Part shown: positions 18,995 through 27,257 of the stretch, in pieces
Layout of the letters: each line of letters starts with the position of its first letter
Position numbering within the stretch: position 1 is the stretch's first letter
Assembly (NCBI GenBank): GCA_021502835.1
Contig: JAKFGP010000063.1
Coordinates: forward strand, 1 to 30,273
Direction of reading: 5' to 3'
Length of the DNA: 30,273 nucleotides
DNA from: Streptomyces thinghirensis
Lineage (GTDB): Bacteria > Actinomycetota > Actinomycetia > Streptomycetales > Streptomycetaceae
Program-made: the position numbers and the translations under genes
Notes under the pieces: model-generated
Database searches by the model: none
What the model was told of the DNA's origin: nothing
Seen by the model: only the letters and a program-made list of their open reading frames with translations

Positions 18995-19553
18995 CGGGGG
19001 TCGGGGCGACCACCTCCGCGAAGATCGTGGTGGCCGGCGGCTTCGGCGTCGGCAAGACCACGTTCGTGGGCGCCGTCTCCGAGATCAACCCGCTGCGCAC
19101 CGAGGGCCGTGATGACCTCTGCCAGCGCCGGGATCGACGACCTGACGCACGCCGGGGGACAAGACGACCACCACGGTCGCCATGGACTTCGGCCGCATCA
19201 CGCTCGACCAGGACCTGATCCTTACCTGTTCGGCACGCCGGGCCAGGACCGTTTCTGGTTCATGTGGGACGACCTGGTGCGCGGCGCCATCGGCGCGGTG
19301 GTGCTGGTGGACACGCGGCGGCTGGCCGACTGCTTCCCCGCGGTGGACTACTTCAAGAACTCGGGCCTGCCGTTCTCGTCGCGCTCAACGGCTTCGACGG
19401 CCAGCAGCCGTACAACCCGGACGAGGTGCGCGAGGCACTGCAGATCGGTCCGGACACCCCGATCATCACGACCGACGCCCGGCACCCGCGCCGACGCGAA
19501 GAGTGCGCTGATCACGCTGGTGGAGCACGCGCTGATGGCACGCCCTGCGGTAG
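18975..19553 (+). CDS. cvnD1: Conservon CvnD: small GTPase (first copy)
   Basis: Ras/MglA-like GTPase, the 'G protein' of the conservon. GTG 18975 gives VDFESSDG, overlapping cvnC1 in another frame. Motifs: [20 protein letters not shown] (P-loop, G1), [35 protein letters not shown] (switch I Thr), [20 protein letters not shown] (G3 with Gly-Thr-Pro-Gly-Gln-Asp in place of Asp-x-x-Gly), [39 protein letters not shown] (G4 is NGFD instead of NKxD), [13 protein letters not shown] (G5 region) and [15 protein letters not shown]. The stop TAG at 19551-19553 needs one base removed. About 193 residues. Frameshifts near 19010, 19110, 19160, 19225, 19375 and 19490. Confidence 0.93.
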
Positions 19554-19609
19554 GTACACGGGCGGCCGCAGCCAAGTCGGCAGGGGTCTACGGCACGTGT
19601 CGTAGGCGG

Positions 19610-19649
19610 GGCGGGAGCCGACTGTGTCCTTGACACGGTCGGCTCCGCC
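19610..19649. terminator. Terminator after the first conservon
   Basis: GGCGGGAGCCGACTGTGTC and GACACGGTCGGCTCCGCC pair almost perfectly around CTT, with two small bulges, about 57 bases after the cvnD1 stop. It separates the two conservon transcripts. Confidence 0.8.
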
Positions 19650-19653
19650 GTTC

Positions 19654-19954
19654 ATAACGTTTCGGCAGAGGAATCGGGTGGTACCGACACGCGACGCGGT
19701 CAACTGGTCTCGCTGCGCGCACGAACGCCCCGTCTTTTGACGGTCCTCGCTCTTTATGACCGTTTACGCGGGGCTTGCACACGTGTAACCCCCGCGTTCC
19801 ACTGTTTGGAAGAGCGTCTGGTCGCCGTGCTGGAATGCCAGAACTGCCCAATGGTCAAAGACGTACTCAGCAGTAGTGCGTATCCGATGACGGACTGGGC
19901 TCTGAGACACAGCGGCACGACATAGGTGCCGACCGCCGAGAGGTTGTTGGTCGA
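19654..19954 (+). promoter_or_regulatory. Promoter region of the second conservon
   Basis: 300 bases with no convincing gene and a lower GC content. Inverted repeats: ACGGTC (19740-19745) / GACCGT (19758-19763), and GCGGGG (19768-19773) / CCCCGC (19790-19795) enclosing the perfect 8-bp palindrome ACACGTGT (19779-19786). These are plausible operator or leader structures for cvnA2. The ribosome-binding site is probably CCGAGAGG, about 12 bases before the GTG at 19955. Confidence 0.5.
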
Positions 19955-22900
19955 GTGAGGCGAAGCAAGAACAGTCCCGAGCCATCGGCCCGGGGCAACT
20001 TCACCCCGCCGCCGCGCACAGCGGCGCCCGCCCCCGTGCCCGCTCCGGAAACCAAGGCCGAACCCGCCCCGAGCGGTGGCCCGTTTCTCCCCCGCGCAAC
20101 TGGCGGGTGACCACCCGGCTGAACGCGATCCTGCTCATTCCCGTGCTGGTCGGCCTCGTCATGGGCGGCTTCCCAGGTGAAGAGCTCGATCGACACCTGG
20201 TCGGACCGCCGAGGACGCGCCGAGAGCACCCGCACGCCTGGTGCGGGCCTCCCTCGGCTACGCCAACGCCCTCTACAACGAGCGCGCATCCTCACGGCCG
20301 CCCCGCTGCTGCAGGGCAAGGGGGGCCATGGACGCGGTGACCGTCACCGGCGGCCCGGCAGAGCGCCGACGAGGCCGCCGACGCCTCCGACGCAGGCGGC
20401 CCAGGACATGCCCCGGCAAGGCGGGCCTGGGGCGCCCGCTGAAGGTGTTCCGCGAGCAGGAGCCCAAGCTCCAGACGCTGCGCGTGGCCGCGTACACCTC
20501 CAAGCTCAAGGGCGTGGAGACCGAGGGGAGGAGCTACACCGGGATCGCCCACCCCCTGATGGAGTTCGCCAACGAGCTCGGTCTGGGCACCGGCAACATC
20601 ACCTCCTACGGCCGTACCGTCTACGCCGATCTCACTGACCAAGGCGGCGCCTCCCTGAAGGCTCCATCGGTATGCCGCACATGCTGGTCAAGCCGGGTCC
20701 GGACCCCAGCCACCTCGCCAGCCAGCGTCGCGCTCTCCTCTACGCGTACCTGGAGCGCAATCGCCATCGAGGAGTACATCGGGCGGCGGTACTGAGGCGC
20801 GACGCGCAGAAGTTCGGAGGATGCCGAGGTGGCGCAGCCTTCCAAGATGGACGGGCGGCTTATGGCCAAGCGAGGAAGCCAAGGCCAAGGACCCGGACTG
20901 GCGCCGCCGCCGGCCAACCCGACGACGATGATCTCGAGCGTGGCCCGGCTGGACTCGACGGGAACCCCAGTGCCCCGGGCCGACCTGCCGAGCAGGGCAT
21001 CACGCCGGAAAACTGGTGGGCGGGCCGCAACACCCTCAAGCTTCGACGCTTACCAGAAGATCGAGTCGGATCTCGCCGCGACAAGGCGGTAGTCCGAGGC
21101 GTTCACGATCGCCGACGACGCCGAGCGGGACGCCTACATCACGGGTGCCGCGTCGTCATCGCGTTGCTCGCTGCGGTTCATCCTGGCCGGCATGGTGGCC
21201 CGCCAGATGAGCCGCTCCATGCGCCAGCTGCGCAACGCCGCCTTCGGCATCGCCGAGCAGCGCCTTCGCCGATGCTGGTCGACCAGCTCTCCGGTACCGA
21301 CCCCACGGCCGGGTCGACACCCGGGTGCAGCCGATCCCGGATCACCTCGACCGACGAGATCGGCAAGTCGCCCGCGCCTTCGACCAGGTGACGCGAGGCC
21401 GTCCGGCTCGCCGCCGAGCAGGCCCTGCTGCGGGGCAACATCAACGCGATCTTCACCAACCTGTCGCGTCGCAACCAGTCGCTGATCGAGGGCCAGCTGA
21501 GCTGATCACCGACCTGGAGAACAACGAGGCCGACCCCGACCAGCTGGAGGAACCTCTTCCGGCTGGACCACCTCGCCACCCGTATGCGGGCCGCAAGGCG
21601 GCGAGACCTCCTGGTCCTCGCCGGCGAGGAGCCCGGACCGCCGCGCTGGGACCAGCCGGTCCCGCTGGTCGACGTGCTGCGCGCCGCCTCCTCCGAGGTG
21701 GCGCAGTACGAGGCGTCGAGCTGTCCGGCGTCCGAGGCCGAGGATCCACGGCCGCGCCGTGACCGACCTCGTGCACCTGCTGGCCGAGGAGCTGGAGAAC
21801 GCGACGACGTTCTCCTCGCCAGCAAACCAAGGTCCGCGTCACCGCCACCCGGCTGTCCGACGGCCGCGTGATGGTCGAGATCCTATCGACAAGGGCATCG
21901 GCCTGACCCGCCGAGGACTTCGCGGACATCAACCACAAGCTGGCCAACCCGCCGACCGTGGACGCCGCGATCCCCAAAGCGCATGGGCCTGTTCGTGGTC
22001 GGCCGGCTGTCGGACCGGCATCGGCATCCGCGTCCAGTTGCGCCCTCCGGCGAGCAGGCGGGCCCTCCACCTCGCTGGTCATGCCACCCGGACCGGTCCA
22101 TCGCCGGTGGCGGTGGCGGGCAGCAGCGCCGTTGCTGACGGTCCGTCCGTCTCGCAGATCCATCCCGAGCCAGAACTCCACCAGGGCGGCCGGAGAACTT
22201 CAATCAGGCCCGATCAGGTCCATGCGAACCGCCGCCGAGCTGGGCTTCGACGACAGCCGGTACTCGAGGTCCCCGACGACACACGCGAGCTCGGCCCGGT
22301 CGGCCGCTCGCTGATGCGCGAGGAGCGCATGCCGGCCCCAGGTCAGTCGAATCCGAGCTGCCCGGTCCGGCGGACCACGGCGGCCGCGAGGAGAACCGCT
22401 ACGCCCGGTGCTCAGGACGAGTTCACCGGACAGCAGCCGGTGTACGACCAGGGTCAGAGCGGCTACCAGGAGCAGCAGACCGGGCAGACCGGCGGGTACG
22501 GACCAGCGGTCGTCGGCACACTCGACCAGCAGCGAGACGTCGTACGACGAGCAGTACCTTCGCGCCGGGCGGTGATGGCATGCCGCAGGGGCGGGGCGTA
22601 CCCGGCGGCGCGGCGGCTACCGGACCCCTCCTACCCGAAGCAGGGCCGAGGCGGGGCAACGACAACCGGCGGCGCCGACGCCCAGGAGAGCGTACTCGCC
22701 CTTTGAGCAGCGCGCTACCGGGACGACTGGCCCCAGCAGGACGGCTACGAGAACGGATATCAAGAACCAGAACGGCTATCCGGACCAGTACCCGCGCGGG
22801 TGCTCCGGAGGCGGAATCCGTGCAGGCCGCGACGTGAACGAGGCGGACCGCGTGAGGCTTCGACCGTCGCGCCCGGCCCCTCCGCCGCCCACCGGATGAC

Positions 22901-23322
22901 CGACGCCGGTCTTCCCCGCCGTGGATCCACCGCGAGCGGCGCTGGTGATGCGGGCGATGCGGGACGTGTGGGCCAGGGGCGCCGGCCGCCGCCCCGGAGG
23001 CGGGTGGCACGGACAACTGGCGGTCGGCCAACGACGACCGCTGGCAGCAGGCCTCGGCGCTGCGCAAGTTCAAGGCGGACGGGGTCCACTATCCTCGGGC
23101 CTGCCGCGACGGGTACCCAAGGCCAACCTGGTCGAGGGCGCCGCCAGAGACCACTCCACGGGGGAGGCCCGCAGGTCTCCCGCGCCCCGGAGGACGTCAG
23201 GGCAGGCTGAGCAACCTGCGGCGCGGGCGTCGAGCGAGGGCCGCAGCGCAGGCAGTGAAACGAACGGCCAGGACACAAGAATGAACATCGTGGTCCTCAG
23301 CACCTACAACCAGGAGCGTTAG
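19955..23322 (+). CDS. cvnA2: Conservon CvnA: membrane sensor-kinase-like protein (second copy)
   Basis: GTG 19955 begins VRRSKNSPEPSARGNFTPPP. TM1 is near 20120-20170 (TTRLNAILLIPVLVGLVMGG). The sensor region follows: QVKSSIDTW, LVRASLGYANALYNER, YTSKLKGVE, HPLMEFANELGLGTGNITSY, PHMLVKPGPDPS and PENWW. TM2 is near 21135-21190 (ALLAAFILAGMVA), leading to RQMSRSMRQLRNAAFGIAEQ (HAMP). Then come ITSTDEIG-ARAFDQV, LAAEQALLRGNINAIFTNLS-RRNQSLIEGQL (no His at the H-box position), NNEADPDQLE and LDHLATRMR. The ATPase domain has DLVHLLAEELENATTFSSP (N box), VEI-DKGIGLT and RMGLFVVGRLSD. The tail has Gln/Tyr stretches (EFTGQQPVYDQGQSGYQEQQ) and ends LPRRVPKANLVEGAA...TYNQER-TAG at 23322. About 1120 residues. 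Many frameshifts. The sensor part differs clearly from CvnA1, while the ATPase part is close. Confidence 0.88.
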
Positions 23323-23323
23323 T

Positions 23324-23756
23324 GTGAGCCCGGATGAGCCGCGGCGGCGCAGAACCTGAACTGGTTGATCCACCAACTTTCGTGGACAACACCCCGGGGT
23401 GTCCCACACGGTGGTGGCCTCCGCCGACTGGACTCCTTCTGGCGATGTCCGGAAGGGTTCCCGCGCGATCGTGCCGATCAGCTTCGCGGCCGTCGCCTCC
23501 GGCCTGACCTCGCTGACCGCCGGTGCCTCGCGCATTGGGGCAACGGCGTGAACCAGGACGGTTGTGGAGATGGAGCGGGGGATTCCTCTTCATCATGTCC
23601 ATTTCCGACGGCTGCGTCCCTCGCGGTTCTCGCACACCCGGAGGCGGACATCGGTCTCGATTGGGTACAGAGATGGCCCTTCTGGTGGACCCGTGCCGGC
23701 ACGGGTCCGAACGCCGAATCTGCGGGCTGAGCTCCAAGGTGCCTTCCTCAATCTAA
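23324..23756 (+). CDS. cvnB2: Conservon CvnB: roadblock/LC7 protein (second copy)
   Basis: GTG 23324, one base after the cvnA2 stop, with GGAG inside the end of cvnA2 (CCAGGAGCGTTAGTGTGAGC). Same order as CvnB1: [43 protein letters not shown] (frame-shifted), [41 protein letters not shown] and LRAELQGAFLNL. The final stop is uncertain because a shift near 23728 leaves two readings; TAA at 23754-23756 fits best. About 142 residues. CvnB1 and CvnB2 share most of their core, so they may exchange partners. Confidence 0.9.
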
Positions 23757-23853
23757 AGGGACAGACGGTGCGTTTTGGCGTGCCGTCTGGCCGTAAAGTT
23801 TCGGGACGCGGCTCCACATTGATGGGTGCCAGGCACAGTCGGAGGAGGAAAAA

Positions 23854-24416
23854 GTGCGTCACCCCAGACGGTCCGTCTTCGGACAACTGGTCGCGCGGCC
23901 CTGGCCAGGGTCAGAACGACGGCTCGGCAAACGGATACGGCTACCCTCCAGGTGCCGAGCCACCGGCAGCCGTACGCGCCGCGGGCCCCGGCCCTTCGCC
24001 GTACGACCAGCCGCACGCTCCGCGCATCCAGCCCGTGCAGCCGCACGCCGCACCCTGAGCCGGCGCCCGCCGGGCGTCGAACAACCCCTGGTGCGCCCGT
24101 ACGCCTTCATGACGGGCGGCCGCACCAGGCCGCGGTACCAGCTCGCCATCGAGGCGCTGGTGCACACCACCCGTACGCAGCCGCACCAGATGCAGGGCCA
24201 GCTGCCCGAGCATCAGCGGATCTGCAACCTCTGCCGGGAGATCAGTCGGTGGCCGAGGTCTCGGCCCTCGTGATCCCTCTCGGTGTCAGGATCCTCGTCG
24301 CCGACTTGGCGGAGGCGGGCCTGGTCGCCATCCATCAGCCGGCGGCGACGAGAACGCCGGCGGCCAGCCAGACGTGACACTGCTCGAGGGTGCTCAGTGG
24401 ACTTCGCAAGCTCTAG
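23854..24416 (+). CDS. cvnC2: Conservon CvnC: DUF742 protein with long disordered N-terminus (second copy)
   Basis: GTG 23854 preceded by GGAGGAGGAAAAA, the best ribosome-binding site of the locus. Bridging one base just after the start gives VTPDGPSSDNWSRGPGQGQN, DGSANGYGYPPGAEPP, SPYDQPHAPRIQPVQPHAAP, then the DUF742 core: [100 protein letters not shown] (24414-24416). The Pro/Gln/His-rich N-terminal extension of about 65 residues is absent or much shorter in CvnC1. The CxxC element is kept. Overlaps cvnD2 by 20 bases, as in the first conservon. Confidence 0.9.
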
Positions 24417-24976
24417 CGGAGGGTTTTCCCGCTCCACCACGTCCGCGAAGATCGTGGTGGCGGGCGGCTTCGGCGTGGGCAAGACCACGTTCGTCGGCGC
24501 CGTCTCGAGATCAACCCGCTGCGCACCGAGGCCGTGATGACATCACGCGTCGCGGGCATCGACGATCTCACCCACGGGGACAAGACGACCACGACGGTCG
24601 CCGTGGACTTCGGCCGCATCACGCTCGACCAGGACCTGATCCTGTACCTCTTCGGTACGCCCGGCCAGGACCGCTTCTGGTTCATGTGGGACGACCTGGT
24701 GCGCGGCGCCATCGGCGCGATCGTTCTGGTCGACGACGAGGGCGGCTCGCCGACTGCTTCCAGCCGTCGACTACTTCGAGAACAGCGGCCTGCCCGTTCG
24801 TGATCGCGCTGAACGGCTTCGACGGCCAGCAACCATAAAGCCGGACGAGGTCCGGGAGGCTCTGCCAGATCGGGCCGGACACGCCGATCATCACGACGGA
24901 CGCGCGGCACCGTGCCGATGCGAAGAGTGCGCTGATCACGCTGGTCGAGCACGCGCTCATGGCACGGTTGCGCTAG
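24397..24976 (+). CDS. cvnD2: Conservon CvnD: small GTPase (second copy)
   Basis: GTG 24397 gives VDFASSSGGFSRSTTSAKIV. G1 is [15 protein letters not shown], followed by [40 protein letters not shown] and [36 protein letters not shown] is the atypical G4 (Asn-Gly-Phe-Asp) and [20 protein letters not shown] the G5 region. The stop is TAG 24974-24976 after HALMARLR. About 193 residues. Nearly every difference from CvnD1 in the P-loop and G3 region is silent. Frameshifts near 24510, 24535, 24745, 24765, 24795, 24835 and 24865. Confidence 0.93.
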
Positions 24977-25000
24977 CCGCGCAGCCTGCGGGCATGCGTG

Positions 25001-25031
25001 CCTCCCCCAGTGCCTTAAGGAGCCTGGGAGG
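25001..25031. terminator. Hairpin after the second conservon
   Basis: CCTCCCCCAG (25001-25010) faces CTGGGAGG (25024-25031) around TGCCTTAAGGAGC, 25 bases past the cvnD2 stop. The sequence type is common in Streptomyces intergenic regions. Confidence 0.6.
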
Positions 25032-25129
25032 GTGCCCCCCAGGGGCGGCACGGGTGGGCGCAGGCGGCCCCCGCCAGCGCCGGGTTGCGCGACGCCCCTG
25101 CGGCCACTGGGCTGCCGGGGGCGGTTTCG

Positions 25130-25195
25130 TTGCCAGGTGCGGGTGGGTTGTGGCTCGTCGCGCAATTCCCCGCGCCCCTAGGGCATGTTGCCCCG
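25130..25195. repeat. Dispersed Streptomyces intergenic repeat (GTTGTGGCTGGTCGCGCAGTT type)
   Basis: GGGTTGTGGCTCGTCGCGCA followed by ATTCCCCGCGCCCCTAGGGC matches, from memory, a short sequence found in many Streptomyces intergenic spaces. It lies between two terminators in the 25032-25223 spacer, which otherwise shows no gene. Confidence 0.55.
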
Positions 25196-25223
25196 CCCGG
25201 CGTCATATAGCGCCCGTGTGGTG

Positions 25224-25257
25224 CGAAGAGCCCCCTCCTGGTGGAGGGGCCTCTTCG
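25224..25257. terminator. Hairpin terminator downstream of accE
   Basis: CGAAGAGCCCCCTCC (25224-25238) pairs with GGAGGGGCCTCTTCG (25243-25257), one mismatch, TGGT loop. It is 10 bases past the accE stop on the minus strand and convergent to the conservon, so it can act in both directions. Confidence 0.82.
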
Positions 25258-25267
25258 TGGGCTCGGG

Positions 25268-25488
25268 TCAGCGCCAGCTGTGCGGTGCTCGGAAGCCCGG
25301 CTCGCGTTCCAGGCGGCGCCAGCCGCGCGGGACGGGCCCGCCGCCGTGGGTCGGGGGCGTTCTCGATGGGGTGGGCAGCGGCGCGGGCCATGAGGAGGGG
25401 CCGTGATGCAGGCGACTTCCTCGGGCTCGGCGTGGCCCTTCTCGACGCGGATGTCGGGAGTGGATATGGACGTGGCTCCTCGGGTCAC
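25268..25488 (-). CDS. accE: Acyl-CoA carboxylase epsilon subunit
   Basis: Small stabilising subunit of actinobacterial acetyl/propionyl-CoA carboxylase. Reading: [20 protein letters not shown] (GTG 25486-25488), EPEEVA-ITA, MARAAAHPIE, PTHGGGPVPRGWRRLEREPG, FRAPHSWR-TGA at 25268. About 73 residues. The epsilon signature is the PDIRVEKGxAxxEExAA helix and the Trp-rich C-terminus. The GTG overlaps the accB stop in GTGA, so it is translationally coupled. A later start at the position of ATA 25465-25467, behind GAGGAG, is possible if that codon is a miscalled ATG. Frameshifts near 25360 and 25395. Confidence 0.85.
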
Positions 25489-27079
25489 TGCGGCGGGTTG
25501 CCGTGCTTGCGGGAGGGCAGGTCGGCGTGCTTGGTCGGGAGCATCGCGAGGAGCGGATGAGGACTTCGCGGGTCTCCGCCGGGTCGATGACGTCGTCGAC
25601 CAGGCCGCGCTCGGCCGCGTAGTAAGGGTGCATCAGCTCGACCTTGTACTCGCCAGACCATGCGGGCCCGCATGGCCTCGGGGTCCTCGGCGTCGGCGAT
25701 CTGACGGCGGAAGATGACGTTGCGGCCGCGCCTCGGCCTGCCCATCACGGCGATCTCGTTGGTCGGCCAGGCGTAGGTAGGTCGGCGCCGATGAACTGGC
25801 TGTCCACGGCGATCTACGACACCTCCGTGCACGCCTTGCGCGAGATGAGCGAGATGCGCGGGACGGTCGCGTTGCAGCGCTACCGTAGAGGGTTCGGCGC
25901 CGTGGCGGAATGATTCCGCCGTGTTCCTGGTCGACGCCCGGCAGGAAGCCGGGCACGTCCAGGAGGGTGATGATCGGGATGTTGAAGGCGTCGCACATCT
26001 GCACGAAGCGCGCGGCCTTCTCGCTCGCCTCGATGTCCAGGACGCCGGCCAGGGCCTGCGGCTGGTTGGCGACGATGCCGACGACCTGGCCGTCCAGGCG
26101 GGCCGGAGCGCAGATGATGTTGCGCGCCAGCGCTCGTGGGACCCTCCAGGTACTCGCCGTCGTCGACGACCCCTCGATGACCTTGGTCAGTCGTCGTACG
26201 GGCGGTTGCCGTCCGCTGGGGACCAGTCGAGCAGGGTGTCGCCGCGACGGTCCGCCGGGTCACCGGTCTCGGTGCGGGGCGGGTTCTCGCGGTTGTTCTC
26301 GCGGGAGCAGCGAGAGGAGGTGGCGCACCTCGGCGAGCGTCACGCCCTCGTCGTCGTAGGCGAAGTGGCAGGACGCCGGACGTCTCGGCGTGCACGCCGC
26401 GCGCCGCCGAGGCCGTTCTGGGTGATCTCCTCGCCGGTGACGGCCACCCGGCGACGTCGGTCCGGTGATGAACATCTGCGAGGTGTCGCGGACCATGAAG
26501 ACGAAGTCCGTGAGGGCGGGGCTGTAGGCGGCGCCGCCGGCGCGCGGGCCGAGCATCCACCTTTGATCTGCAGGATGACCCGGACGCCTTGGTGTTGCTG
26601 GAAGATGCCGCCGTACCCGGCGAGGGCGCTGACGCCCTCCTGGATGCGGGCGCCGGCGCCGTCGTTCAGGGAGACCAGCGGGGCACCGGCCGCGATGGCC
26701 ATGTCCATGATCTTGTGGATCTTCGTGGCGTAAGCCTCGCCAGCGCGCCGCCGAAGATCCGGAAGTCGTGTGCGTAGACGAAGACCGTTGCGGCCCTCCA
26801 CCGTGCCCCAGCCGGCGATGACACCGTCGGTGTACGGCTCTTGGCCTCCAGGCCGAAACCGGTCGCCCGGTGCCGGCGCAGTTGCTCGACCTCGCGAAAG
26901 GACCCCGGGTCCAGGAGCAGCTCGATGCGCTCCCGTGCCGTCAGCTTGCCCTGGCGTGCTGCGCCGCCGTCGCCTTCTCGCTCGGCCCGGCGAGTTGCCT
27001 GCGCACGGATCTCGTGCAGTTCGGCCACTCGCCCGCGCGCGTCCGTCGGCTCGCCCGGCGCCTCATCAAAAACGGTCAT
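25485..27079 (-). CDS. accB: Acyl-CoA carboxylase carboxyltransferase (beta) subunit
   Basis: Transfers the carboxyl group from biotin to acetyl- or propionyl-CoA, supplying malonyl-/methylmalonyl-CoA for fatty acids and polyketides. ATG 27077-27079: [128 protein letters not shown] (oxyanion region), [83 protein letters not shown] (second oxyanion region), [51 protein letters not shown] and [14 protein letters not shown] (25485). 530 residues, normal. Roughly a dozen frameshifts. The biotinylated alpha subunit is not in the window. Confidence 0.93.
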
Positions 27080-27257
27080 GTAGCGACTCTACGAAGCCGA
27101 ACAAGGATTGCCAGCCCGTCGACTCCGTTACAGTCTCCGACGCGTTTTACTTGTAGCACTGAACAGAACCCTCACGGCATGCAGCCGTTTCGACTGCTCA
27201 GGGGCCTGATGCTTGTAGGAGTGCACTGAAGCCGTCACGCTGAGAGTCACCTCACAT

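Noticed and set aside
24977..25267. Possible insertion sequence remnant in the GC-rich spacer
   Set aside because: No transposase fragment or target duplication; the content is terminators and a dispersed Streptomyces intergenic repeat.
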